This document shows positions 9,501-17,351 of a stretch of 64,000 nt of DNA, piece after piece. Every line of letters begins with the position of its first letter. The stretch's first letter is position 1. Below the pieces are notes generated by a model. That model did no database searches. It was not told where the DNA came from and worked only from the letters and a program-made list of their open reading frames with translations. Origin of the DNA: Pseudobdellovibrionaceae bacterium. Its GTDB lineage: Bacteria; Bdellovibrionota; Bdellovibrionia; Bdellovibrionales; Bdellovibrionaceae. The position numbers and the translations under genes were made by a program. The stretch lies in NCBI GenBank assembly GCA_016719575.1, contig JADJYV010000009.1, positions 4,823-68,822 on the forward strand. The letters are read 5' to 3'.

Positions 9501-9606
9501 CAATGGCAGGCATATCCATTTCAGCGGCTCGTGCAACGTACTCTCGTGAGTCAGAAGCCCCTCTAAGAAATGAAAAATTCGACTTGCAATTGAGTTCTAC
9601 ATACAT
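6526..9606 (-). CDS. dnaE2: Error-prone DNA polymerase DnaE2
   Basis: A 1026-residue C-family polymerase. The N-terminal PHP domain (about 1-240) starts YVELNCKSNFSFLRGAS; the palm has GRGSAAS at 334-340, the catalytic PDIDVDF at 373-379 (Asp374, Asp376) and KIDIL at 511-515 (Asp513). Thumb/finger motifs and FPEAHAASYGSLAFKSAYLKAHF follow, with a C-terminal OB-fold (about 900-990). It lacks the C-terminal tau-binding part of replicative DnaE1, as DnaE2 does. Paired with ImuA and ImuB it forms the SOS mutasome that copies past DNA lesions with low fidelity. It lies 3 bases after imuB on the same strand, so the three genes are one operon. All catalytic acids are present, so it should be active. 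Confidence 0.95.
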   Translation of the reverse strand: MYVELNCKSNFSFLRGASDSREYVARAAEMDMPAIGIADINGVYGLPRAFEAIRDQAPNLKLISGSEITIKDQPPITLIAQTRSAWGLLCRIITHVHAGKEKGQGFITNDELEFLVRRFAGANELICIAKSDSKNDFEQLKRLFKDKIYISLCRYLDGLDRKRTHQALTISSKFNLPIVATNDVHYHDPKRRPLQDCLTCIREGTILDTAGFKLFGNAERYLKSPLQMELLFSDLPEAIQNTLRIAASCTFSLSDLKYTYPKEAVPTGHTAKSYLRELVLAGAKERYKGLLSKEVDSQIRRELEFFAKRGEEDYFLTMHDILKDARDKKIVFQGRGSAASSIVCYALGITAVDPISAQLLFDRFANDARKDPPDIDVDFEHERREEVIQGIYSRYGRDRAGMVAAVHTYKRAGAFREICKAIGVEVGTLKADVVKSRFNELAKQYAQRGVFVGTLTSEIADFPRHIGTHSGGFVITNEPLVETVPIEPAAMDGRTIVQWDKHDLETLGMMKIDILSIGFLTAIRKATHLIGIDWRDIPINDAKTYSLIQRAETAGCFQIESRAQMNSLPHTKPSTPYEMTIQVALIRPSMSKGGMSRSYLRGRQNAKRGLPFQSGNKAMDTILGRTHGVAMFPDQIMQIAMDVCHWSSLEADQLRRSLGKERSATTVDSQGQKLFRSMIENGIKTDLATDIMSRTQGFASYGFPEAHAASYGSLAFKSAYLKAHFPAEYLCALINSQPMGFYRVDFLINEAIRNSGVKVLPVHPLKSDWDALMEGEKCVRMGFRDIRKIRREVVDEMIAERNKRVFHSIEDFIARTNFDKAVLSTLTIANAFECFGVDRRHSFWKSLAFKNLMGKNVFSSQLSFFDENIKIDDGENVFSPMTELEEAIIDYRTIGYSLKGSLMIQLRLEVPHLPGTTSKALKKIKRNTMVRCAGILLVDQRPPAAKGFGFVTLEDEFGTIDLVLQPDVYDKFKSIFRSSRFLVVTGKLQRLDEHITILAEQIESFAHSERTRSHQPHPRMLDRIDW

Positions 9607-9608
9607 AG

Positions 9609-10931
9609 TTACCCGTAGTAGCCGTGAAGATAAAATTCTCTGTTCGGGGTTTCAAAGACAGAAATTTTTTGATGCCCCTCAATTTCGACATGGTAGTAAT
9701 TTCGGTCAAAGGTGTCTTTAGTTTCAGGAACTGGTTTTTCAAACCATCCTCCGCTGATTTTTTCGACGTTGTTATCCCAATTCAAAATTCTGTAACGTCG
9801 CCTTCTTATATGGATAAATCCTGCTGTGACCTCAATCTTAATGGGGTGGCGGCAAAGATAGGTTGCTCGCTCAGGAATAAATTCGGTGATGTCTGGTGTG
9901 GTTAAGGCGCTTTCATGAGGAGAATCGATTTTTTTACGCCAGGATCTTTCTGGCCGACGATCTTCAGTAAGTTCTGCTTGAAATATATTATCTTTGCCGA
10001 GCATTTCTACGAGCTGATTGTGAATGGAATGAATTTGTTCTTGTCTTTCTTCGTCCGCATTAAAAATATTTTTCTGACTGCTATCATGAAAAATAGTTTT
10101 AAGCACGACTGTCTGTATGGCTTCGATTGGAGAAAGAACAGGTCTTTTCTCAAAATCCCTAGAGAGGCGCTCTTTAATAATTCGTAGGGCACCTTTGACA
10201 GAGCTCTGAGGAGTGAAAAAATCAAAATTAAAATTTCGGATAGGATCCGGATTGGTTGAGACCTTTTCGCAACGGATTTGAACGGCAAGCCTCATCAGTT
10301 TCTTTCTGCGAGCGAAGAGCCGGGAGAAAATTGTATCGAGTTGGTTTTTTAATTCGAAAAGGATTGGATCAAGTTCGCCGTAAAATTCAAAATATGGAAA
10401 TTCTTTTTTTTCTTCTATGATTTCTTCTGGCGCCCAAGGTGGCCATACAATTTGATCTTTCTGATTTGCTCGACTGTGACAATGACGGCCAATAACTCCG
10501 AACCTTGAAATCAGCTCTTGAACGGGCAGGCGCTTGAATTGTCCAAGGTTCTTAATTCCCAAATCTTGAAACGATGTTATTAAATTCTGAACTGATTTTC
10601 TGAGGGCCAGATCACGGTCGAAGGGATCAGCAAGCTCAAGCAGAGCCTGCAATGGCAGGTCCGCCATTGAGTGCCTGTTAAAAATTGCGAGGGTCAGGGC
10701 CTCTAAAAGGTCATTGCCAACCCCTATCTTTGTCGAAAGATTTCTTTTTCTAAGCATGATGGTTGCGCGGGCTATAAAACTATCTTCCGAATATAGACTT
10801 TTGCACTTTCCAATCTCTACAAATATGGCTCGATCTGTTCGGGTACAGATTTGTGGGCTAAAGCGCAGAAACAACTCTGCAATCTTGTTGGTTGGAATTG
10901 GTTGGTCAAACCAAAGGCAGGCAACTCTCAT
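9609..10931 (-). CDS. imuB: ImuB, Y-family polymerase-like mutasome subunit
   Basis: A 440-residue protein starting MRVACLWFDQPIP, the usual ImuB N-terminus. The region is related to Y-family (DinB) polymerases but lacks their acidic active-site residues, as in other ImuB proteins. ImuB is a non-catalytic hub that brings DnaE2 and ImuA to the beta clamp. The middle part (about 150-330) is the little-finger-like region, and the C-terminus (RHPIKIEVTAGFIHIRRRRYRI, SGGWF, RNYYHVEIEG, FYLHGYYG) matches the ImuB C-terminal domain. It overlaps imuA by 4 bases and precedes dnaE2 by 3, giving tight translational coupling. Confidence 0.9.
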   Translation of the reverse strand: MRVACLWFDQPIPTNKIAELFLRFSPQICTRTDRAIFVEIGKCKSLYSEDSFIARATIMLRKRNLSTKIGVGNDLLEALTLAIFNRHSMADLPLQALLELADPFDRDLALRKSVQNLITSFQDLGIKNLGQFKRLPVQELISRFGVIGRHCHSRANQKDQIVWPPWAPEEIIEEKKEFPYFEFYGELDPILFELKNQLDTIFSRLFARRKKLMRLAVQIRCEKVSTNPDPIRNFNFDFFTPQSSVKGALRIIKERLSRDFEKRPVLSPIEAIQTVVLKTIFHDSSQKNIFNADEERQEQIHSIHNQLVEMLGKDNIFQAELTEDRRPERSWRKKIDSPHESALTTPDITEFIPERATYLCRHPIKIEVTAGFIHIRRRRYRILNWDNNVEKISGGWFEKPVPETKDTFDRNYYHVEIEGHQKISVFETPNREFYLHGYYG

Positions 10932-11470
10932 TGCTGGCCCCCGTGTTTTTGGCGTTGCACTCGAATTTCGAAACCATGGTCAGAATAGTTAATTTCAAGT
11001 TGAAGTGAAATCGGCCATGCTTGAGAAAAGGAACCGTCACCTAAAAGAAAAAGTGTGCTTTTTGATTTTTCAGCCAGGAGATGAAGGCGCTGAAAAACTT
11101 TGATTTCCTTGAACCGATTCGGCGCGATGATGAATGGATAGTGTTGGCTTTCAAGGGCCAGCCTTAATGGTTGCTGAAGATCGCCTGCCGTATTTACGAA
11201 CTTTATCCTCTCAAGTCGCACGCCACGCTGATGAATAGCTGCGGGGTTCACATGGGATTCACTCTCGCACTCGCACCAGAGTATGTAATGGGCAGGATGA
11301 AGGCTTAAGAGCTTCAATAGCCATTCAGTACGAGCATTCCCCAAGAGTTCAACGATAATGCCTCGGGCGACGCCCGAAGGAAAATTCGGCGCACTCCAAA
11401 ACTCTTTGCTTGGAAGTTCAATACTTCCTGTTCTCTGACGAAGGTCGCGCACGATTTCAGCTTTACCCAT
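10928..11470 (-). CDS. imuA: ImuA, RecA-like mutasome subunit
   Basis: A 180-residue protein, first gene of the imuA-imuB-dnaE2 operon. The segment FPSGVARGIIVELLGNARTEWLLKLLSLH resembles the degenerate RecA/SulA-like core of ImuA, without a good Walker A motif. ILWCECESESHVNPAAIHQRGVRLERIKFV fits the second strand of that fold. ImuA binds ImuB and RecA and is needed for DnaE2-dependent mutagenesis in Caulobacter, Mycobacterium (as ImuA') and others. It is shorter than many ImuA proteins (about 230-260). A strong AAGGAGGA precedes the ATG. The gene order makes the call safe even though the sequence family is divergent. Confidence 0.85.
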   Translation of the reverse strand: MGKAEIVRDLRQRTGSIELPSKEFWSAPNFPSGVARGIIVELLGNARTEWLLKLLSLHPAHYILWCECESESHVNPAAIHQRGVRLERIKFVNTAGDLQQPLRLALESQHYPFIIAPNRFKEIKVFQRLHLLAEKSKSTLFLLGDGSFSQAWPISLQLEINYSDHGFEIRVQRQKHGGQQ

Positions 11471-11767
11471 GGGGGAGTCCTCCTTTCGAGCTAAGATGGT
11501 AAATCTAGAGGTATGTGTAAATTATATGTAAGTCAATGCGCCTGAATTTCAGACTCGCGCTGGGAACCTGTTTTGAAAATATCAATTAATGTGTAAAACC
11601 ATATACTTATGGCGTCCGATTGATTTTTGATCGCCGCACAGCCGTAATTCTAAAACTAGCCTAAAATTGAGGTGTGTTGAGGTTAGCCCAACTTTCATAT
11701 CATGGAGCGCCGAGGCGGTTCAGAGTCACTCTTTACTGATAAGATGTTTCGCAATTGAGGTTTCAAT
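11471..11767. promoter_or_regulatory. Divergent SOS-type promoter region imuA / SRAP gene
   Basis: The 297-base gap separates two DNA-damage genes reading away from each other. On the minus strand a consensus TATAAT (reverse complement of 11521-11526) lies about 50 bases before the imuA ATG and is a good candidate -10 element. It sits in TTACATATAATTTACA, where TTACA is directly repeated. I looked for TTACN3GTAA, the LexA box I recall for Bdellovibrio, and did not find an exact copy. LexA control is therefore inferred from gene content, not shown by the sequence. Confidence 0.4.
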
Positions 11768-12757
11768 ATGTGTTATTCAGCGATGGTCGAACAAGATGCA
11801 AAAAAATTGGCCCGTCAATTCGACGCCGAAGTTCAAATAAAAATGTACGCCGAATTGTTTCAGCGTCGCCTTGATGGAGAAAAGCTTTACATAAATAAGG
11901 CAATGGAGATTCCATTTTTAACGAATGCGAAAACGATGGAGGAACGCTCTGTTGGAGTGGCTATTCGAAAATGGCATGAAAATGAAATCAATCGACTGAC
12001 AAGAGAATTAGAAAAGCAAGAGATGCGATTGGCGAATGCATTGCAAGCGTTAGAGAAAAAAGAAACTAAAAAAGCACAGGAAGATAAAAGAATATCGACC
12101 AGCAAAATTTCAAAATGCAAACTTGATTTAGAAAGACATGAATCAGAAAAACTGGAATCTGAATCTGAAAGCCGGATTTATCCACTTCATTACGCGTCGC
12201 TACTATGCCTGAATGAAAAGAACGAAAGAGTAATTATGCCCATGCGCTATTTGATGCGCCCCCACAATGAAACTGAAGATTTCGATAGAACCCACAATGG
12301 TTGCTATAATGCGCGTTTTGACAGTTTAACGAAGGTCGCTTTCTGGCGTGACTCGCTAGAAAAACGTCGTGGAATTATGGTCGTCAGAAAATTTTATGAG
12401 AATGTTCCACTAGAAAAGTACCCGAATAAAAAAACGCTTTCGACTGATCTTAAAGAAAAAGACAATATAGTGGTTTGCTTCGAACCTCAGGGGGTCGAAG
12501 AAATGTATATTCCAGTGATTTGGGATTGCTGGAGAAGAAAGGGTGAATCCGCTCTTTACACGGCAGCCCTCATAACAGATGATCCAGCTCCCGAAGTTAA
12601 AGCGACAGGGCATGACCGCACACCCATTTTTTTAAAAGCATCGGCAATTGATTCCTGGCTGTACGCAACGGGAACTGGAAAAGAAATTAAGGAAGGCGCC
12701 CTGTTGGACCGCGAGAAGCCATACTACGGCCACAAAGTTTTGGGCGTCGCTTCGTAG
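11768..12757 (+). CDS. SRAP (YedK/HMCES) abasic-site DNA-protein crosslinking protein
   Basis: A 329-residue SOS-response-associated peptidase family protein. It starts MCYSAMV, so Cys2 becomes the N-terminal nucleophile after Met removal. Other active-site positions are recognisable: Asn in CYNARFDS, Glu in VRKFYENVP and His in GHDRTPIFL (equivalent to Asn75, Glu105 and His160 of YedK). The family crosslinks to abasic sites in single-stranded DNA, shielding them from error-prone bypass. It is longer than YedK (222) because of a charged helical insert at about 70-135 (RLTRELEKQEMRLANALQALEKKE), probably a coiled coil. Divergent from imuA-imuB-dnaE2, suggesting shared damage induction. Confidence 0.9.
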   Translation: MCYSAMVEQDAKKLARQFDAEVQIKMYAELFQRRLDGEKLYINKAMEIPFLTNAKTMEERSVGVAIRKWHENEINRLTRELEKQEMRLANALQALEKKETKKAQEDKRISTSKISKCKLDLERHESEKLESESESRIYPLHYASLLCLNEKNERVIMPMRYLMRPHNETEDFDRTHNGCYNARFDSLTKVAFWRDSLEKRRGIMVVRKFYENVPLEKYPNKKTLSTDLKEKDNIVVCFEPQGVEEMYIPVIWDCWRRKGESALYTAALITDDPAPEVKATGHDRTPIFLKASAIDSWLYATGTGKEIKEGALLDREKPYYGHKVLGVAS

Positions 12758-12967
12758 GGAATTGTTTCCGGAATCATTTTGTAAGGAGTAGGTTGGTCGA
12801 GAATTTCCTATATGAATATAATATACGAAAAACGAACCAACGTAATCCAAGTCAGAGAATATATCAGCCGCTGCCGAGCATGCATAAATGCATCTAAGGA
12901 ATGCACATATTTGCATTTTAAAAAAAGGGCGACTGAACTATATATAGCTCCAACAAAGGAGTTCTCA

Positions 12968-13699
12968 ATGAAAAGTTTAAAAAGTAATTCAAAAACAGTA
13001 GCCGTTGTCAGTATCATCGCCAGCATGGCGTTTGCGAACCTAAGTTGGGCAAATTCACAGGATGTTTTTTCGCCTGTCACGGACGCACAAGTGCCCAGTG
13101 GGATAGAGTCTACGGCCAAGCAGCCTCCTGTCGAAGATCCCAATCTGTTTAGAGGGAAACATGTGGCTATCCTTGCTTCCCATGGGGTCGAAGAAAGCGA
13201 AATTACCTATCCCTACGAATTTTTAATTCGACGTGGAGCAACAGTGGATATCTTAGTACCGGAGTGGACTAAAGAAGGCGTCGTTGCTTCAAAATTTCTT
13301 TATCCAACTCTATTTGTAAAGGCGTCAGGTACTTTTCAAGAAGGATTAGAAAACGACTATGATCTGATGATTCTCACTGGGGGTGCTTGGAATGCCCAGG
13401 TGGTAAGAAGTGACGGTCAAGCTCTCGAATTGGTTTCTAAGCATTTTCAAAGTGGACGAGCACTTGCTGCCATTTGTGCAGGATCATCGGTTTTGATCAA
13501 TGTGGGGATCGCGAAGGGCAGAACTCTCACCGGCAGCCCAGTTCTCCGAACGGATTTAGAAAATTCAGGAGCACATTATATTGATCGAGCAAAAGTGATC
13601 AGTGGAAATCTTCTAACAAGCCGTTCACCTGATGATCTGCCTGAATTTGTTGAAGGACTTCGCCAGCTCCTAACAGCGCGTGGGAACTCTCGTCGTTGA
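12968..13699 (+). CDS. Exported DJ-1/PfpI family protein
   Basis: I start the gene at the ATG at 12968 because an AAGGAG site lies just before it and the result is a signal peptide (MKSLKSNSKTVAVVSIIASM...LSWA); the frame is open further upstream but without a good start. The 243-residue product has a DJ-1/PfpI domain from about residue 60: GKHVAILASHGVEESEI (conserved Glu), DLMILTGG, and the nucleophile elbow AAICAGSSVL with its cysteine, ending with the family's SRSPDDLPEF segment. Relatives include proteases, chaperones and glyoxalases; activity here is unknown, but location is periplasmic or cell-surface, unlike most family members. Confidence 0.8.
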   Translation: MKSLKSNSKTVAVVSIIASMAFANLSWANSQDVFSPVTDAQVPSGIESTAKQPPVEDPNLFRGKHVAILASHGVEESEITYPYEFLIRRGATVDILVPEWTKEGVVASKFLYPTLFVKASGTFQEGLENDYDLMILTGGAWNAQVVRSDGQALELVSKHFQSGRALAAICAGSSVLINVGIAKGRTLTGSPVLRTDLENSGAHYIDRAKVISGNLLTSRSPDDLPEFVEGLRQLLTARGNSRR

Positions 13700-13817
13700 T
13701 CAAGAAATCGTTTTGCGAGGGGTGGGCAATACGAGTTGGTCGGCAAATTGAAGAACGTGAAGTTGAAGTTCGAAGAATTCAAGCCTCTGCTTTCGCAAAT
13801 CATGGAAGTGGGGAGTG

Positions 13818-13846
13818 TTTCCCTGATGCTGGCGGCATCAGGGAAA
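13818..13846. terminator. Perfect 12-bp stem-loop downstream of the DJ-1 gene
   Basis: TTTCCCTGATGC, a TGGCG loop, then GCATCAGGGAAA form a perfect 12-base-pair hairpin between two convergent genes. It is not followed by a T run on either strand, so it is not a textbook Rho-independent terminator. It lies about 120 bases past the DJ-1 stop. Confidence 0.4.
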
Positions 13847-13931
13847 GCAACTTGGGCGGCACCACAAAGTGAATCTATTTTGTCTTATAAAAGGTATTGA
13901 GTGTCACAGTACTGCCATTCAATATTAGGCA

Positions 13932-14591
13932 TTAGAGTTCCTTCATCATATGAATTTTTGGCATTCCACCTTCAGTTGTACATCCTACAATTTGAAAGCC
14001 AAAATTTAGATTTAGTCTCAACATTCCTGGGAAATGATTTCTTGTGCTGGTATAAATTTTTACAAAACCATTATTTTTTGCCCATTCATGTTGCGCTTTC
14101 ATAAGCACAGAAGCCACGCCTAGATTTCTAAAGTCTGGGAGAACTCCTCCATTTGTCGAAAAGAACTCCTTGTTGTTTTGAGCTTTTCCATATTTAAATC
14201 CAATAGTTTTATTATTGCTATCTTTCGCAAATAAAAATAGCCATCGCGTACTTGACTCTAATTCACTCTTTAGTTTTTCAGGATCGCATTTTCCAAAAAC
14301 GTTTTCTGAAATTTCCATGATATCATTGAAATCATCTGGGGTTGGCGCAGACTTTTCAATAATTTTCCAAGTCAGAGGAGCGAAGCGTGGGACAGTTGCG
14401 CCATTTTTTTGAACAGTTTCTTCAAACATTTTTCTGGGCCTGATCCAGAGTTTACCTAAGGGATTTTCGTATTTGGTCTCATAGACAACAAATTCCTCGA
14501 GGGTCTCAGAATACTTTGCGATACCATGGGCGAAATAGAGATTTCCTTTGTGATGTTTAAAGAGTCCTGAACCTTCGTTTGAATGTTTCAT
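13932..14591 (-). CDS. DUF1653-GNAT fusion protein
   Basis: A 219-residue protein with two parts. Residues about 8-60 (GLFKHHKGNLYFAHGIAKYSETLEEFVVY...LWIRPRKMFEETV) match DUF1653, normally a stand-alone domain of about 70 residues of unknown function. Residues about 75-219 form a GNAT acetyltransferase domain, with GVLPDFRNLGVASVLMKAQ as the acetyl-CoA binding loop and a C-terminal LRLNLNFGFQIVG strand. The join is in one uninterrupted frame. DUF1653 domains occur beside acetyltransferases elsewhere, so the fusion suggests that the small domain recognises the substrate or a regulator. Substrate unknown. Confidence 0.75.
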   Translation of the reverse strand: MKHSNEGSGLFKHHKGNLYFAHGIAKYSETLEEFVVYETKYENPLGKLWIRPRKMFEETVQKNGATVPRFAPLTWKIIEKSAPTPDDFNDIMEISENVFGKCDPEKLKSELESSTRWLFLFAKDSNNKTIGFKYGKAQNNKEFFSTNGGVLPDFRNLGVASVLMKAQHEWAKNNGFVKIYTSTRNHFPGMLRLNLNFGFQIVGCTTEGGMPKIHMMKEL

Positions 14592-14745
14592 GGTCGTCTT
14601 CTCCTGTGCAATAAGTAAGGCGCTGCTCTCGAGCTCTCAATTCTATCTGTATCACCGGCAATTTTGATAGACAAGAAATTGACATCCCCTCGTCGTGCGG
14701 ATTCGATCTGCTTTCGAGGACGGCGATGGATTAAGCGGATGATTC

Positions 14746-15558
14746 TTAGTTCAATTTGTTTAAAATCCGTGCAATTTCATTCCAGAGTTCTATTTCTCCT
14801 TTTTTGTCGCTTTCGTTGAAAGCCTTAACAACGCTGTCCATTTTTCCGTAACGACAAAGTGTCGCCGGAATTTTTCTCTGAAGGGCTCTCTCGACGTTTT
14901 GTAGATTTTTGATTTCATCATCAATGAAAACCACATGTTTTGGCGATTCATTTGTTTTTTCAAACAGCAACTGAAGCCAAACTCCTTTGTCTTGTCCGGC
15001 CGTCATATAGATTCCGTTTTGAAAACTCACGGGTCTTTGATTGGTTGACGCTTGAGCAAATGTGAAGCGACCTGGGTATCCCCCTGTGGGTCCAATTGTC
15101 ATCACAAGGGGGAGCAAATTATTTTTCTGAAGTTCACGCTCAGTGATATCCCGAACATCGGTATTTCTAGAGGTGTGATACGTCACCGGAGATCCCATTT
15201 CTTGAAGATGTTGAATATCGTGGGGAATGGTTAGTTCAGGCGGGTGAGTCTTGCTTAGTTGATATATCTGCAGTTGCCTATCTAGCAACTCTGCGCTGGT
15301 ATCGGCAACGCGATCTTGTTTTATCCCATCATCGATTAACTTTTGTTGCCAGCGAAACCAATGAACGCTTCCCAGGTTTTGATTCAGGGCAAGCACCGTG
15401 TTGTCGATGTCAAAGACATAGAACACGGAGGGCGGGGGCACCCTTGTTGTTTCGGTCGCCGCAATACGTAGGCAGTCATTCATAGAGGGCGATTCATGAA
15501 TGAGGGCGTGGGCAGCGCTGTGTATTAGGAACGCTATAAAAACGAATAGGGACTTCAT
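14746..15558 (-). CDS. Exported HAD-superfamily protein (DUF2608)
   Basis: The ATG at 15558 is chosen because a GGAG site lies just upstream and the product then starts with a signal peptide (MKSLFVFIAFLIHSAAHA); the frame is open 38 codons further. The 270-residue protein has HAD motif I FYVFDIDNTVLAL, motif II region VTYHTSRNTDVRD, a lysine in GQDKGVWL and motif IV VVFIDDEIKNL. This fits DUF2608, exported HAD-like proteins known from Legionella and relatives. Probably a periplasmic phosphatase; substrate unknown. It is divergent from a LysR regulator, which often controls the neighbour it faces away from. Confidence 0.75.
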   Translation of the reverse strand: MKSLFVFIAFLIHSAAHALIHESPSMNDCLRIAATETTRVPPPSVFYVFDIDNTVLALNQNLGSVHWFRWQQKLIDDGIKQDRVADTSAELLDRQLQIYQLSKTHPPELTIPHDIQHLQEMGSPVTYHTSRNTDVRDITERELQKNNLLPLVMTIGPTGGYPGRFTFAQASTNQRPVSFQNGIYMTAGQDKGVWLQLLFEKTNESPKHVVFIDDEIKNLQNVERALQRKIPATLCRYGKMDSVVKAFNESDKKGEIELWNEIARILNKLN

Positions 15559-15605
15559 AAGGATCTCCATGGGGTGTGAGGTCCCAAACATAAGCCTTTT
15601 ATAGA

Positions 15606-15652
15606 AATAATAAAAATTCATACTGCTTATTATTGATATTCCTGGTAGGAAT
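15606..15652. promoter_or_regulatory. Dyads between the HAD gene and lysR
   Basis: The 99-base divergent region holds AATAATAA (15606-15613) paired with TTATTATT (15627-15634), a 13-base-spaced dyad suitable for a LysR-type regulator. A second tight dyad, ATTCCT-GGT-AGGAAT at 15638-15652, overlaps the AGGAA ribosome binding site of lysR, so in mRNA it could hide that site. Autoregulation is inference. Confidence 0.4.
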
Positions 15653-15657
15653 AAAGC

Positions 15658-16521
15658 ATGAACCTCTACCACTTAAAGTATTTCTACGACTCAGCCCGAT
15701 TGGGTTCTATAACCAAGGCGGCCCACTTGAACCGGGTCGGCCAGCCAGCGATTTCTAAGGGGATACAAAACCTTGAGGGGGTCCTCGGAAAAACACTGAT
15801 CTCGCATGCTAGAAATCGGTTCCAGTTAACGGATGATGGTGAAGTTATTTATTCGTACTGTCAGAAGATTTTTAGCGCCACTGACGAAATGAAGGATGCG
15901 TTGGTCAAAGATACGTCACCTTCGGGAGTCGTTCGCGTGGCTTGCCCAAGCTCGATCGCTCAAGTCGATTTTTTTACCGAGGCGGTCAGGTCAATCAATA
16001 TTAAATATCCAAAAGTGAATCTTAAACTTTTGTTAGGACGCACAGACCTTGTTTGTGAGTGGTTACGAAGCGGAGAGGTCGACTTCGGGATTGTAGTTGA
16101 TAACGTGGATTTCAGTGGCTTAACGCCAGAAAAAATAATGGCCGGAACTTTCAACCTAATTCAGAGGAAAGGCAGGGAGGTGAATTGGCAGGAGGGGGGC
16201 ATATTGACCATTGAGAGCAAGCGAGAGGTTCAGCAGTTAAAGCAAAAATACCAATCCATTTACAATTCTGAGCTAAAAATAAAAATGGAAATTGGGAGTT
16301 GGGGAGTTATTGAGAGTTTTGTTGAATCCGGAATTGGAGTCGGTTTTGTGCCTGACTTTATGTTTAAGTCTAAAAGGAAATTGAAAAAGTATACTTGTGT
16401 TGACCCGAAAAAGTTATCAGTGCCATACACAATGAACCTGATTCGCAAAGCTGATCACTACCTGCCGGGGCGTTGTCAGCAGGTAGTTTCTGAGTTTATT
16501 ACGAGTGCTAAAAAGCACTGA
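15658..16521 (+). CDS. LysR family transcriptional regulator
   Basis: A 287-residue protein with an N-terminal winged helix-turn-helix: MNLYHLKYFYDSARLGSITKAAHLNRVGQPAISKGIQNLE at 1-40, including the Q-P-A-(I/V)-S recognition helix. A linker helix follows, then a two-lobed effector domain (from about 90: GVVRVACPSSIAQVDFF). The effector domain is somewhat short at the C-terminus. These proteins bind promoters as tetramers and respond to a small molecule. The divergent exported HAD gene is the most likely target; the coinducer is unknown. Confidence 0.9.
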   Translation: MNLYHLKYFYDSARLGSITKAAHLNRVGQPAISKGIQNLEGVLGKTLISHARNRFQLTDDGEVIYSYCQKIFSATDEMKDALVKDTSPSGVVRVACPSSIAQVDFFTEAVRSINIKYPKVNLKLLLGRTDLVCEWLRSGEVDFGIVVDNVDFSGLTPEKIMAGTFNLIQRKGREVNWQEGGILTIESKREVQQLKQKYQSIYNSELKIKMEIGSWGVIESFVESGIGVGFVPDFMFKSKRKLKKYTCVDPKKLSVPYTMNLIRKADHYLPGRCQQVVSEFITSAKKH

Positions 16522-16577
16522 TGAATTATGAGAGTTATCTGTATTCAAGCGTGCGGTGCATGCTTGACCTGCCCTGG

Positions 16578-17351
16578 CTAACGATGAAATCGTCGCAAGG
16601 TTCCGAATTTAAAGAGCGCTGGAAGATATTTAGAAACCCATAACCCAATTGCCGTCAATCCTTTAGGCATAAGCGCCGAGCGGTCATCGAAGATCGCAGC
16701 CTTAATTTGTTGGGCATATTCTTCAGTGCTGATTGAATCTTGTGGAACTTCAAGATGGTCACTGTACTTGGTATCGATGTCGTCAAACATTCTAGTTTTA
16801 ATTCCGGGAGTGATCAGAACCAATGTCGACACTCCCGTTTCTTTAAGCTCGATCTCAAGGCAGTCCGTGAATGCAAGAACTGCGGCTTTCGAAGCTGCAT
16901 AGGTCGAAGCACACGGAAAATGCATAATTGCCGAGACACTTGCGTTATTGACGATTTTGCCGCTTCCACGACGGATCATGTTCGGCAGCAAGCCTCTGGT
17001 CAACTGAATCAGCGACAGAACATTTACCTGAAACATCGAGTTAATTTCATCTAAAGGCTGATTTTCAAGCAAGCCGCCCGTGAGTTGCCCAGCATTGTTG
17101 ATCAGGATATCAATAGGAACATCGTTAAGATTCAATATTAGCTTTTCTACATCTCTTGCTTGCGAAAGATCACTCTCCCAAATTTGTACGCTCGCAGCCC
17201 CAAGATCGATCAGCTCTTTGACCAGCGAGGGGTTCTGACTGCGAATCGCCAAGTGGAGGTGAGCTCCTTCTTGAGCGCACATTTTTGCAATGCCAAGACC
17301 AATCCCGCGGTTGGCTCCAGTGATCACCACATGTTTTTTGCTTATTATCAT
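16578..17351 (-). CDS. Short-chain dehydrogenase/reductase
   Basis: A 257-residue classical SDR: nucleotide-binding TGANRGIG near the N-terminus, NNAG at about 85-88, the catalytic Ser in NNASVSAIM and YxxxK as YAASK. It is an NAD(P)H-dependent oxidoreductase. It is the last gene of a minus-strand set headed by a CarH/LitR-type regulator; an SDR is a usual member of such light-responsive lipid clusters. It follows the DUF2878 gene directly with no gap. Its exact substrate is unknown, but lipid or aldehyde reduction would fit the neighbours. Confidence 0.9.
   Translation of the reverse strand: MIISKKHVVITGANRGIGLGIAKMCAQEGAHLHLAIRSQNPSLVKELIDLGAASVQIWESDLSQARDVEKLILNLNDVPIDILINNAGQLTGGLLENQPLDEINSMFQVNVLSLIQLTRGLLPNMIRRGSGKIVNNASVSAIMHFPCASTYAASKAAVLAFTDCLEIELKETGVSTLVLITPGIKTRMFDDIDTKYSDHLEVPQDSISTEEYAQQIKAAIFDDRSALMPKGLTAIGLWVSKYLPALFKFGTLRRFHR

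Noticed and set aside
11500..11545. LexA box before imuA
   Set aside because: TTACA repeats are present, but no exact TTACN3GTAA palindrome; not claimed as a LexA site.
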